From assembly GCA_937952135.1 (NCBI GenBank), contig CALFYL010000382.1, forward strand, positions 1 to 17,940: a stretch of DNA of 17,940 bases, written 5' to 3'. Both the position numbers and the translations under genes were made by a program. Source of the DNA: an uncultured Planctomycetia bacterium (GTDB lineage Bacteria; Planctomycetota; UBA1135; GCA-002686595). Positions 1 through 9,000 of the stretch are shown here, one piece after another (position 1 is the first letter of the stretch; every line of letters begins with the position of its first letter). The notes below the pieces were generated by a model, which was not told where the DNA came from, made no database searches, and saw only the letters and a program-made list of their open reading frames with translations.

Positions 1-571
1 GGTCGTCGAAGTCGAGCGTGCGCGTGCGGCGCAGTTGCTCGTCGTAGCGCTGGTAGGCCTGGCCCACGAGCTCGTCGGTCTCGTCGCCGGGCTTCTTCAG
101 CACGTCCTCGGCCGAGATCAGCTTGTTCTTGTAGAGCGAGATGCGCGCCTGCAACTGCGCCGGCTGGATCGAGGCGTCGGCCACGCGCAGGTCGCGAAGC
201 ACGCTCCGCACCGTCGAAACCTGGTCCGACGCGTCGCAGATCGTGAAGCCGTTGCCGAGGCCGACCGCGTCGCCGTGCTCGCGCAGCGCGTGCATGCAGA
301 ACGAGTGGAAGGTGCCGACGAAGAGCTGCTCCGCGCGCTGCTTGCCGATCAATCCGCCGACGCGCTCGCGCATCTCTCGCGCGGCCTTGTTCGTGAACGT
401 CAGCGCGAGGATGTTCTCCGCGCGCACGCCCTTCTCGAGCAAGTGCGCGATGCGGACCGTGATGACCTTGGTCTTGCCGGAGCCCGCGCCCGCGAGGACG
501 AGAACCGGGCCCTCGGTCGTGGTGACCGCGCGGCGCTGTTCAGCGTTCAGTCCTTCGAGCAGTCGTGACAT
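1..571 (-). CDS. UvrD/PcrA-type superfamily 1 DNA helicase (N-terminal part; runs off the left edge)
   Basis: ATP-dependent 3'-5' DNA helicase of the UvrD/PcrA/Rep group, acting in nucleotide-excision and mismatch repair or replication restart. The 190 visible residues start at an ATG (569-571). They contain the Q-motif (LNAEQRRAV, residues 8-16), Walker A GAGSGKT (28-34), a motif Ia-like ALTFTNKAA segment and the GTFHSF motif typical of this family. The visible end, LDFDD, lies just before the expected Walker B DExQ motif, which is outside the window together with most of the protein. There is no strong Shine-Dalgarno sequence. The gene is divergent from the FixJ-type regulator with 192 bases between them. 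UvrD, PcrA and Rep cannot be separated from this N-terminal piece, so no symbol is given. The family call is secure. Confidence 0.93.
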   Translation of the reverse strand, partial: MSRLLEGLNAEQRRAVTTTEGPVLVLAGAGSGKTKVITVRIAHLLEKGVRAENILALTFTNKAAREMRERVGGLIGKQRAEQLFVGTFHSFCMHALREHGDAVGLGNGFTICDASDQVSTVRSVLRDLRVADASIQPAQLQARISLYKNKLISAEDVLKKPGDETDELVGQAYQRYDEQLRRTRTLDFDD

Positions 572-629
572 GGGCGGCCGCCCTCGCGCGAAGGGGGCGC
601 GAAGGGTACGTCGGGGCCGACGAAACGCA

Positions 630-641
630 ACCGTGCACGGT
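630..641. promoter_or_regulatory. 12-bp perfect palindrome between divergent genes (possible operator)
   Basis: ACCGTGCACGGT reads identically on both strands and sits in the 192-base gap between the divergent helicase and FixJ-type genes, about 60 bases upstream of the helicase start. A dimeric regulator could bind here. No second copy was noticed in the window and no known consensus was recognised. In DNA this GC-rich it could be chance. Confidence 0.25.
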
Positions 642-726
642 CCGCGCGCGATCTCGGGCTCGACTTCGTGCCCAATCCCGGGTCCGCGCCCGCGCAGTGG
701 CCCGAAGCGCTCACATTCGAGCCCCA

Positions 727-744
727 GGGGAGTCGATAATCCCC
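727..744 (+). promoter_or_regulatory. Candidate sigma70-like -10 element inside an inverted repeat, upstream of the FixJ-type gene
   Basis: GATAAT at 735-740 matches the TATAAT -10 consensus at five of six positions and is one of very few AT-rich hexamers in the region. It lies between inverted arms GGGGA (727-731) and TCCCC (740-744), so a repressor bound there would cover the -10. No good -35 is seen about 17 bases upstream. A start near 747 would leave a short leader holding the GGAGAAGG ribosome site (750-757) before the GTG at 764. Confidence 0.35.
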
Positions 745-763
745 GACGCGGAGAAGGCTTGTC

Positions 764-1507
764 GTGCTCGCCGACCGGTCGCCGTCCCCGCGGTCCGAGT
801 TTCGCACCATGACTTCGCAGCTTCCGAATCCGGTCCCGCCGCCGCTCCCGGCCGAGCCGCACTGCGTCTTCGTCGTCGACGATGACGATGCGTTTCGCGT
901 CACGGTTTCGAAGGCGCTGCGCTCCGCGGGGTTCCGGATCGAGAGTTTCGCGAACGCTCTCGAGTGCCTCGAGCCCGCCGTGGCGCAGGCGCCGGACTGC
1001 ATCCTGCTGGACCTGCGCATGCCGCGCGTGTCGGGGCTCCGCTTCCAGCGCATCCTGGCCGAGCGCGGGGTCGAGTCCCCGCTGATCTTCCTGACCGGGA
1101 GGGCCGGGGTCTCGCAAGCGGTCGACGCGTTGCAGCACGGCGCCTTCGACTTCCTCGAGAAACCGGTCACCTCGGCGCAGCTCGTCGAGCGCATCCGCGC
1201 CGCCATCGAACACTCGGTCCTCCAGCGCGAGTGGCGTCGCGAGCGCGAGGCCGCCGCCGCCACCTTGGCCGCACTCGGCGAACGCGAGCGCGAAGTCTGC
1301 TCGCTGCTCGCGCGCGGCCTGCCGTCGAAGCTCATCGCGCAGCAGATGGGCATTTCGATCCGCACCGTCGAGCACCATCGCGCGCGGATCCTGAAGAAGT
1401 GCGGCGCCGACAACGCCGCGGACCTGGTGCGCCTCACGGTGCTCGCGGAAGAGCTGGAGCGCGCGCGCGCGCTGACCGCGATGCGGGTCGACCCCTCCGC
1501 GCAGTGA
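764..1507 (+). CDS. FixJ/NarL-type response regulator (receiver + LuxR helix-turn-helix)
   Basis: Two-component response regulator, a DNA-binding transcription factor controlled by phosphorylation. Residues 33-150 form a receiver domain: acidic cluster D39-D42, phosphoacceptor D83 in LLDLRMP, T111 in FLTG, K133 in EKP. Residues 171-235 form a LuxR/FixJ helix-turn-helix (LGEREREV, then a recognition helix around SIRTVEHHRARI). The GTG at 764 is chosen because GGAGAAGG (750-757) lies six bases upstream of it. An in-frame ATG at 809 would give 232 residues and remove 15, but has no clear ribosome site. Either start leaves a Pro-rich N-terminus before the receiver, longer than usual for FixJ. No kinase gene adjoins it on the same strand, so it is an orphan. 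The nearest kinase, at 2355, is a possible partner by proximity only. Confidence 0.93.
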   Translation: MLADRSPSPRSEFRTMTSQLPNPVPPPLPAEPHCVFVVDDDDAFRVTVSKALRSAGFRIESFANALECLEPAVAQAPDCILLDLRMPRVSGLRFQRILAERGVESPLIFLTGRAGVSQAVDALQHGAFDFLEKPVTSAQLVERIRAAIEHSVLQREWRREREAAAATLAALGEREREVCSLLARGLPSKLIAQQMGISIRTVEHHRARILKKCGADNAADLVRLTVLAEELERARALTAMRVDPSAQ

Positions 1508-1870
1508 AGGTTCTTCCGCGCCCCCGCGATGGGCGCGCGCGGGCGCGCCGCTGCGGCCGGCGATCCACTGGAGGCGAAGGCGACTTGAGGGGTGCTTCTA
1601 CCTAGCGCCCCCCGCCCTCACGCGTCGTCCAAGCCGCCCGTTCCGACCGCACGCTCGGACCGGGCCATCCACGCGCCGATGGAAGACCTTCGCGACATCG
1701 AGTCCGCGAGTGGAATCCTGGTTTGAAGAGGGACGCACCGCAGCTCGTCGGGGAATGCCGCACCTGTTCGCAGCGCGACCCATTCCGCGCTGCGCACTGG
1801 CAGGCGCTGCCCGGCGAGCTGCCGGTGCGGCTTCCGCAGGCCGGGGCCGCAGAACACCGAGGAGCTTCGC
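1508..1870. other. 363-base gap without a convincing gene
   Basis: This stretch separates the FixJ-type regulator from the signalling operon. It holds a perfect 7-bp GC hairpin (GGCGCGC/GCGCGCC, 1532-1549) shortly after the regulator stop, without a T-tract. Two adjacent small hairpins lie at 1799-1811 (GGCAG/CTGCC) and 1811-1825 (CCGGC/GCCGG), just before the next gene. Open frames cross it on both strands (for example minus 1618-1857), but none gives a recognisable protein. It probably carries the end of one transcript and the promoter and leader of the next. No clear -35/-10 pair was found. Confidence 0.5.
1859..1864 (+). promoter_or_regulatory. Strong ribosome binding site that fixes a GTG start
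   Basis: GAGGAG lies six bases before the GTG at 1871. It is one of the few clear Shine-Dalgarno sequences in the window and sets the start of the lone-receiver gene. Confidence 0.7.
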
Positions 1871-2305
1871 GTGAACGAGAACCACCTTCCGACCGAGAAG
1901 CGCAGGCGAGTCCTGATCGTCGAGGACAGCCCCGAGCTGCGCGCCAGCCTGGCGGCGGCGCTCCGCTCCGAGGGTTACGACGTCGCCGTGGCGAGCGACG
2001 GCGCCGAGGCGTCGGCCTGGCTCGCGGTCAACGACGTCGATGTGCTGCTCACCGACATCGTGATGCCGAAGGCGGACGGCTTCGAAACGATGCGGTGCGC
2101 CGCCGAGCGGAAGTGCGCCGTCGTTGCGATGTCGGGCGACCCGCACTTCGGCGCAGCCAAGTACCTGGACATGGCGCGCTTCCTCGGGGCTTCGGAGGTG
2201 CTGATGAAGCCCTTCAGCATGCGGAGGCTGCGAGAAGCGCTGGACACCGCGATCGACGCCTCGCGCAGCGCCGCAAACCACTCCGCGCGAACCGCGACCA
2301 CCTGA
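1871..2305 (+). CDS. Single-domain response regulator (stand-alone receiver)
   Basis: A 144-residue CheY-like receiver with no output domain. Such proteins act as phosphotransfer intermediates or through protein-protein contact. Visible residues are the acidic pair E18-D19 (LIVEDS), phosphoacceptor D62 (LLTDIVMP), S88 in AMSGD at the switch Ser/Thr position, and K113 in LMKPF. The GTG start is supported by GAGGAG six bases upstream. It is the first gene of a plus-strand cluster, followed after 49 bases by the PAS histidine kinase and then two more receiver proteins, so a role in a local phosphorelay is a reasonable inference. The last ~15 residues (rich in Ala, Ser, Arg and Thr) form a short tail beyond the receiver. 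Confidence 0.92.
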   Translation: MNENHLPTEKRRRVLIVEDSPELRASLAAALRSEGYDVAVASDGAEASAWLAVNDVDVLLTDIVMPKADGFETMRCAAERKCAVVAMSGDPHFGAAKYLDMARFLGASEVLMKPFSMRRLREALDTAIDASRSAANHSARTATT

Positions 2306-2354
2306 TCCGCCGCCTGGCGAACCCAGCCACCGACCGACGTCCCGCCACCTCCCC

Positions 2355-3647
2355 ATGAAGCCCACGCACTCGATCGACACCGCGCAACCCAGCGCCGCGT
2401 TGCCCGCGCACAGCGCCGCGTCGCCCGTGCAGGTCGCCGCCGGGGGCATGGACGCCGACGAGTACCGCGCGATCGTCGAATCCGTCGGGGCAGCGCTCGT
2501 GATGCTCGATGCGCGCGGCGCCATCCGCTACCTGAACGAGGCCGGCGCGCAGATCATCGGCGTGCCGATCGCCGACGCGCTCGGACAGCGCCTCGCCCGG
2601 GTCGCGCCCGCCTTCGAGGCCGCGCTCCGCGAACGCATCGAGACCTGCATCCGCCTGGGCGAGTCGATCCGCGTCCAGGAACTTCGGCTCGAGTCGAACG
2701 GCGGTGCGCCGCGCTACATCGGGCTCACGATCAGCGCCGCGACGGGCCGGCTCGCGGGAGGCTGCGTGATCGTCGCGCGCGACATCACCGTCCAGAAGCT
2801 GATCGACGTCCAGACCGTGCAATCGTTGAAGCTCGAGTCGATCGGCCAGCTCGCGGCCGGGGTCGCCCACGAGATCAACACGCCGGCGCAGTTCGTCGGC
2901 GACAATCTGCGCTTCTTGCAGGACCACTTGAGCGCCCTCTTGCCGCTCCTGCCGCGCCTCGCCGGCGCCTCGCCCTCCGCCAGCGACGCGGCCGAGCTCG
3001 AGTTCCTCGCGGAAGAGACGCCCAAGGCCATCGCCGACGCGTTGACGGGCGTCGAGCGCATCACGCGCATCGTCGGCGCCCTGAAGGAGTTCTCGCACCC
3101 CAGCCGCGCCGACAAGGTCGAAGTCGACCTCAACCACGTGATCGAGAGCACCACGGTCGTCGCGCGCCACGAATGGAAGTACGTCGCCGTGCTCGAGCTC
3201 GCCCTCGACCCCGAGGTGCGCGACGTGCCCTGCCACCCCGACGAGATCCACCAGGTGCTGCTCAACCTGATCGTGAATGCGGCGCACGCGATCGCCGAGC
3301 GAAACGCGCGCGAAAAACGCCCCCTCGGGAAGATCCGGATCGCGACGCGGCTCGCGGGCGACGCATGCGAGGTCCGCGTCGAGGACGACGGCGCGGGGAT
3401 TCCGGCGAGCATCCGGGAGCGGATCTTCGACCCGTTCTTCACGACCAAGGGCGTCGGCAAGGGCACCGGCCAGGGCCTCGCGATCTCGCGCTCGATCGTC
3501 GTCGACAAACATGGCGGATCGATCGAGGTCGAGTCGGAAGCCGGCCGCGGGACCGCGTTCGTCGTGCGGCTGCCGCTGGGCGCGAAACCCGCTGGCGCGA
3601 GATCGGCGGCTGGGGGATCGAGCGTGGCGAAGGGGCTCGCGCCATGA
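2355..3647 (+). CDS. PAS-domain sensor histidine kinase, apparently cytoplasmic
   Basis: A 430-residue histidine kinase. A low-complexity N-terminus (1-30) is followed by a PAS domain (about 36-148, starting near DEYRAIVESVG). The dimerisation/phosphoacceptor helix has the H-box GVAHEINTP with H172. The ATPase domain shows an N-box with N304 and N308, G1 box DDGAGIP (344-350), F-box FDPFFTT (358-364) and G2 box GKGTGQGL. No membrane segment or signal peptide is visible, so the PAS domain probably senses an internal signal. No Shine-Dalgarno precedes the ATG. Its TGA overlaps the ATG of the receiver-HDOD gene (ATGA, 3644-3647), pointing to translational coupling and making that protein and the next receiver protein its likely phosphorylation targets. 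Confidence 0.95.
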   Translation: MKPTHSIDTAQPSAALPAHSAASPVQVAAGGMDADEYRAIVESVGAALVMLDARGAIRYLNEAGAQIIGVPIADALGQRLARVAPAFEAALRERIETCIRLGESIRVQELRLESNGGAPRYIGLTISAATGRLAGGCVIVARDITVQKLIDVQTVQSLKLESIGQLAAGVAHEINTPAQFVGDNLRFLQDHLSALLPLLPRLAGASPSASDAAELEFLAEETPKAIADALTGVERITRIVGALKEFSHPSRADKVEVDLNHVIESTTVVARHEWKYVAVLELALDPEVRDVPCHPDEIHQVLLNLIVNAAHAIAERNAREKRPLGKIRIATRLAGDACEVRVEDDGAGIPASIRERIFDPFFTTKGVGKGTGQGLAISRSIVVDKHGGSIEVESEAGRGTAFVVRLPLGAKPAGARSAAGGSSVAKGLAP

Positions 3648-4849
3648 AGCGCGTGCTGTTCGTCGACGACGAGCCCGCGGTGCTCAGCGGCCTGCGCCGG
3701 CTGCTGCACCCCGAGCGCGGCGCCCTCGAATGCGCCTTCACGGACAGCGCGGAGGACGCCCTGCGGCTGCTGGGGGAGTCCGCCTTCGACGTGATCGTCG
3801 CCGACGCGCGCATGCCGGAGATGGACGGCGCGAGCCTGCTCTGCGAAGTCCAGCGCCGTCATCCCGAAGTGGTGCGCATCATCCTGTCGGGCCAGGCCGA
3901 CGAAGCCCTCATCCTGCGCTCGGTCGGACCGGCGCATCAGTACCTCGCCAAGCCGTGCCGGTCGGAGGAAGTCCGCAGCGTGATCCAGCGCGCGTGCGCG
4001 GTGCAGGAGCGACTGCGCGCGCCGGCGCTGCGCTCGCTCGCCTCGCGCATGCGCTCGTTGCCGAGCCTGCCCGGCCTGTACAACGAGCTGCTCCGCGAAG
4101 TGCAGTCGAACGACGGCACCGCCGAGAGCGTCGGCCGGATCATCGCGCAGGACGTCGCGATGACCGCGAAGGTGCTGCAGGTCGTGAATTCGGCCTTCTT
4201 CGGGCTGCGCCAGCGCGCCTGCGACCCCGCGTCCGCCGTGCGCTTCCTCGGCTTCGACACGCTTCGCTCGCTCGCGCTCTCGGCCCAGGTGTTCTCGATG
4301 TACGAGCGCGAGCACTCGCAGCAGCTCATCGGCAAGATCTGGGAGCACTCGATGCGCACCGCGGCTTGCGCGGCGTCGATCGCGCGCGAGGTGCTCGCGA
4401 ACCCGCTCGACGTCGAGCAGGCGCTGTGCGCGGGCATGTTGCACGACGTCGGGGTGCTCCTGCTGCTCGCAGAGGACCCCGAGCGCTACGAGACGCTGCT
4501 GCACCACGCGCTGGCGCACCGCTGGACGGATACCGGACCGGCGGAAGAGCGCCTGTGGGGCGGAACGCACTCCGAGGTCGGCGCCTACCTGCTCGGCATC
4601 TGGGGCCTGCCCGGCGCCGTGGTCGAGTCCGTCGCCTTCCACCATCGGCCCGAGTTGCTCGGCGTCGATCGGCCGACCGTTGCGACCTGCGTCGCGGCCG
4701 CGTCGGCGCTGACCGCCGGCGAACCCGGCGGACCGCACTCCCCCATCGGCGCGCACCTCGCGTCGCTCGGCCTCGGCGAGCGCTTCGAGGACTGGCGCGC
4801 CTTCCTCACGAACCACGAACTTCCCGCCGAACAGGCGCACCACTCATGA
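3644..4849 (+). CDS. Receiver-HDOD response regulator
   Basis: A 401-residue response regulator. The receiver (1-122) has D8-D9, phosphoacceptor D54 (VADARMP), S82 in the switch position (ILSGQ) and K103 (AKPC). From about 136 to 335 it carries an HDOD domain, a relative of HD phosphohydrolases that usually lacks catalysis and works by protein contact. The stretch GIIAQDV-like to VVNSAFFG and the segment MLHDVGVLLLL (H267-D268) are typical. The ATG overlaps the upstream kinase stop as ATGA, with GAAGGGG about eight bases before it. The next gene overlaps its own stop the same way. HDOD receivers are often part of motility, cyclic-di-GMP or stress signalling, but the output here is unknown. 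Confidence 0.93.
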   Translation: MKRVLFVDDEPAVLSGLRRLLHPERGALECAFTDSAEDALRLLGESAFDVIVADARMPEMDGASLLCEVQRRHPEVVRIILSGQADEALILRSVGPAHQYLAKPCRSEEVRSVIQRACAVQERLRAPALRSLASRMRSLPSLPGLYNELLREVQSNDGTAESVGRIIAQDVAMTAKVLQVVNSAFFGLRQRACDPASAVRFLGFDTLRSLALSAQVFSMYEREHSQQLIGKIWEHSMRTAACAASIAREVLANPLDVEQALCAGMLHDVGVLLLLAEDPERYETLLHHALAHRWTDTGPAEERLWGGTHSEVGAYLLGIWGLPGAVVESVAFHHRPELLGVDRPTVATCVAAASALTAGEPGGPHSPIGAHLASLGLGERFEDWRAFLTNHELPAEQAHHS

Positions 4850-5988
4850 GCGAGCGGATTCTGTGCATCGACGACGACCCCCAGGTCTTGGTGGGGCTGC
4901 GACGCAGCCTGCGCGGACGCTTCGAGGTCGAGACCACCTACCAACCCGAGGTCGCGCTCGAGTGGCTCGTGGACCGCGGTCCCTTCGCGGTCGTGCTGTG
5001 CGACATGCGCATGCCGGCCGTGGACGGAGTGCAGGTCCTCGCGCGCGCGCAGCAGGTCGCCCCCGAGGCGGCGCGCGTGATGCTCACCGGCAACGCGGAC
5101 CAGGAGACGGCGGCGCGCGCGGTCAACGAAGGCGCGGTCTTCCGCTTCCTCACCAAGCCCTGCAGCCCGGAGACGCTCGTCGCGACGCTCGACGCCGCGG
5201 TCGAGCACCATCTGCGGCTGCGAAACGAACGCGAGGTGCTCTCGGAGACGTTGCACGGCTCGGTCAGCATGATGGCCGAGCTCCTCGCGCTCATGAACGC
5301 GGGCGCCTTCAGTCGTTCGCTCGTGCTGCGCGACCGCGCGACGGACCTCGCGCGCTTCCTCGGGCTCGAGAATGCGTGGCAGTTGGAGCTGGCGGCGCTC
5401 CTCGCGCGCGTCGGCCTCGCGACGCTGCCTCCGGAAGTGCGCGAGCACTTCGAGAGCGGCGAACCGCTGAGCAGTGAAGAGCACGCGCTCATGGGCTCGC
5501 TGCCGGAGATCGGCGCGCGCCTCGTCGGCAAGATCCCGCGCCTCGCGGGCGTGAGCCGCATCCTCAGCGGGGCCCGCGGGCCGCGCGACGGCGCGGAATC
5601 GCTTCAGGCGAGCGCGTTGGAAGCACTGCTCGAGCTCGAGCGCCAGGAACTGCTCGGCCGGCCGCTGCAAGAAGGCTGGGAGTACTGCTGCGACGCCGGC
5701 GTGGTCAACCTCGCGCTGCGCGAGCCGATCCGCAACTGGATCGCGACCTCGGCGGAGCGTCTGCGCAGCGCCGGACAGACCACCACTGCGGTCTCGCTCG
5801 CCGAGCTGCGTCCGGGCATGCGCGTGGAGCTGCCGATCGAAACCGTCGACGGCCGCGTCGTGTGCGCCGCCGGCCAGTTCCTCACGCACGTTTCGCTCGA
5901 GCGCATCCGCAACCACGCGCGCGTGAGCCACATCGTCGAGCCAGTGCACGTGCGGCTCGGCATCCATCTGTCGGACGAAGCCGCCTAG
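4846..5988 (+). CDS. Receiver joined to a degenerate HD-GYP-like domain
   Basis: A 380-residue response regulator. The receiver has D9-D11, phosphoacceptor D53 (LCDMRMP), T81 (MLTG) and K104 (TKPC). Residues about 135-300 follow the order of an HD-GYP domain, but the family's HD pair and following Lys (normally in LLHDIGK) are replaced in LLARVGL (185-191). The GYP region reads SGARGPRDG (241-249) without the usual His residues. A C-terminal segment (317-370, SLAELRPGM through AAGQFLTHVSLERI) resembles the small domain often found in HD-GYP-related proteins. The metal site seems absent, so cyclic-di-GMP hydrolysis is unlikely and a binding or scaffold role more plausible. The ATG overlaps the HDOD gene's stop (ATGA). 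Its stop lies 21 bases from the convergent hybrid-kinase stop. Confidence 0.88.
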   Translation: MSERILCIDDDPQVLVGLRRSLRGRFEVETTYQPEVALEWLVDRGPFAVVLCDMRMPAVDGVQVLARAQQVAPEAARVMLTGNADQETAARAVNEGAVFRFLTKPCSPETLVATLDAAVEHHLRLRNEREVLSETLHGSVSMMAELLALMNAGAFSRSLVLRDRATDLARFLGLENAWQLELAALLARVGLATLPPEVREHFESGEPLSSEEHALMGSLPEIGARLVGKIPRLAGVSRILSGARGPRDGAESLQASALEALLELERQELLGRPLQEGWEYCCDAGVVNLALREPIRNWIATSAERLRSAGQTTTAVSLAELRPGMRVELPIETVDGRVVCAAGQFLTHVSLERIRNHARVSHIVEPVHVRLGIHLSDEAA

Positions 5989-6009
5989 CGCGCACGGGGC
6001 GCCCGGGGT

Positions 6010-9000
6010 TCACGGCTCGGGCGAGTCGAGCGCGTCGCGGATCGTTCGGAGCAGCGCCTCGGCGGTGTAGGGCTTGGGCACGAAGTAGCGCACGGTGTCG
6101 GCGAGGCTCTTGGCCAGCTGTCGGTTCGACGGCTGGCCGCTCGAGGCCACGACGCGCACGCCGGGCCGGAGGGTGCGCAGCGCCGCGATCAGGGCCGCGC
6201 CGTCCATGATCGGCATGGCGAGGTCGGTGAGCACGAGCGCGATCTCGTCCGTGCGCTGCGCGTAGATCGAGATCGCTTCCGCGCCGTTCGACGCGAGCAC
6301 CACGCGGTAGCCGAAGGTCTCGAGCGTCGCCTGGACCACGTTGCGGATCGACGCTTCGTCGTCCACGACGAGCACGAGCTCTCCGGCGCCGCGCGGGCGC
6401 GCGACGGCCGCCGCGGCCGCGGGCGCCGCCCCCTCGTCCTGGTCGCAGCGCGGGAGGAACACCTTGAACGTCGCGCCCTGCCCGAGCTCGCTGCGCACGT
6501 CGATGAAGCCGCCGTGGCTGCGCACGATGGCGAGCGACGTCGAGAGCCCGAGCCCGGCGCCCTTGCCGACTTCCTTGGTCGTGAAGAAGGGCTCGAAGAT
6601 GCGGTTGAGATCGTCGGCGGCGATGCCCACGCCGGTGTCGGTGACCGTGACGGCCACGAAGTCGCCGGCGCGCCAGTGCGGGCTCATCGCCGCGTAGGTC
6701 TCGTCGATCACGACGTTTCGAGCGTCGATGCGAATCGAGCCGCCGCTGGGCAGCGCGTCGCGCGCGTTCACGAGCAGGTTGAGGAACACCTGGTGCAGTT
6801 GCGTGGGGTCCCCGCTCACGACGTGCAGGCCGTGCTCGACCTCCAGTCTGACGGCGATGTTCTTGGGGAACGTGTCGCGCGAGATGGCCTGCACCTCCCA
6901 GAGCAGATGCTCGAGGGCGATCGTCGTGTGCCGGCCCTCGACGCCGCGCGCGAAGGACAGCACCTGCCGCACGAGGTCGGCGCCGCGCCGCGTGCTCGTT
7001 TCGATGGTCTGGAGCAGCTCGCGGGCGTCGTCCGTCTCGACCGACTGCTGCAGGAGCTCGATCGAGATCATGATCGGCGCCAGCACGTTGTTCAGGTCGT
7101 GCGCGATGCCGCCCGCGAGCGTGCCGATGCTCTCCATGCGCTGGGCGCGGATGATCTGAGCCTCGAGCTGCTTCTTGCGAGTCACGTCGGTGTTGATCGC
7201 GAGGATCGAGCGCGGCCGTCCGGCCGTGTCGCGCAGCAGCGTCCAGCGGCACGCGACGGACAGAGCCTGGCCGTTCTTGGCGACGTGCTCGAGCTCGCCG
7301 GTCCATTCGCCGTGCTCCAGCGTCGCCTGGGTCGCGGCGCTGCACGGCTCGCTGTCGCGGTAGAGGAGCTCGAACTCCGAGCGGCCGAGCACTTCCTCCG
7401 CGCTCCAGCCGTACATGCGCTCCGCGCCGCGGTTCCAGTAGGCGATCGACTGATCGAGTCCGCGCACGAGGATCGCGTCCTGCGCGCTGTCGAGCAGCGC
7501 CGCCTGCTGGCGCAACGTCTCCTCGGCGCGCTTGCGGTCGCTGAGGTCGTTCATGCCGCCGATCATGCGCACCGGCTTGCCCGACTCGTCGCGGATCACG
7601 TAGCCGCGGTCGAAGACCACGACGTACTCGCCGTCGGAGCGCCGGAAGCGGTACTCGGCGGTCCAGCTCGGCGCGCCGCTGTCGATGGCCCGTTGCACGC
7701 TGGCGAGCAGGCTCTCGCGCTCGTCGGGGTGGATGCGCTCGGTCCACGCCTCGACCGTCGGCGGGAGCTTCGCGCGTTCGAAGCCGAACTGGCGCTCGAA
7801 GCCGTCGTTCCACCACAGCGTGCCGGTCACCAGATCCCAGTCCCAGATGGCGTCGTTGGTCGCGCGCGAGAGCAGGCGGAAGCGCTCTTCGCTCGCGCGC
7901 AGCGCCTGCTCGAAGCGCACGCGGTCGGTGACGTCGCGGAAGTACACCGTGAGCCCGCCGTCCGACGGGTAGGCGCGCACCTCGAACCACATGCCGATCG
8001 ATTCGGCGTGGTGCTCGAGCCCGACGGTGACATGTTCGCTCGCCGCGCGGCGGAGTTCGCGCTCCAAGCCGCTGCCGCGCAGGTCCGTGAAGGCGCTCCA
8101 CACCTCGGCCCCGACCAGATCGCCGCGCGAACGGCGCAGCAGGCGCTCGGCTTCGGAGTTCACGTACTGGAAGCGCCACGACGAATCGAGCGTGCAGAAG
8201 GCGTCGGTGATGCTCTCGAGCGTCGTGGTGAGGCGCTTCGCGAGCGTGCGCGCTTCGCGTTCGAGCTGCTTGGTCTCGTGAACGTCGACGCCCGTGCCGA
8301 ACCATTTCACGACACGGCCCTCGGAGTCGCGAACCGGAGTCGCTTGGACGCGGAACCAGCGGTACTCGCCGTCGGCGCCGCGCCGCAGCCGGTACTCGAT
8401 CTCGTAGGGCGTCCCCTCCTCGACACTGCGCTTCCACACGCGCGCGCAGTGGTCGACGTCGTCCGGATGCAGGGTGGGTTGCCAGCGCGTCTCGGGTGCA
8501 GCGTCGGGCGAGACGCCGGTGTACTCGAAGAAGCGCCGGTTGGAGTAGTCCACTTCGCCGCTCGGCGTCGCGCTCCACACGATCATCGGCAGCGCATCGG
8601 CGAACTGACGGAAGCGGCTCTCGCTGGCCTCGAGGGTTTGCTCGGCCTGCTTGGGCTGCGAGATGTCCTGCGACCCGCCCTGCGCGCGCACGATCGGTCC
8701 GGCGCCGTCCTGTGCAGCGCGCGGACTCTCGGTCACGTCCTCGAGGCGGTGGATGATGTGTGCGATGCGTCCGTCAGGGCCGGGGACCGGCGTGTTCACC
8801 GAAGTCCAGATGCGCTCCTCCCAGCCGCCGCCCGAGGCTTCGGGCCGCCGGATCGGATAGCGCTGCGCCGGCATCGCGTCCGAGCGGCCCAGCCGTTTCG
8901 CGCGCTCGATCGACTCGCGCAGACGTTTCGTGCCCTCGGCCTGTGGATCGTCGCGCGGATCGGGAAACGCTTCGAACAGGTTCCGGCCCTCGAGCTCGCC

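Noticed and set aside
1532..1549. GC hairpin after the FixJ-type gene as an intrinsic terminator
   Set aside because: The stem is perfect, but no T-tract follows and similar hairpins are common at this GC content.
1797..1811. Possible sigma54 promoter (TGGCAG...TGC) before the lone-receiver gene
   Set aside because: The GG and GC elements are two bases too close together for a sigma54 site.
1618..1857. Small minus-strand open frame of 79 codons in the gap
   Set aside because: It has no recognisable family or good ribosome site, and a competing plus-strand frame covers the same bases.
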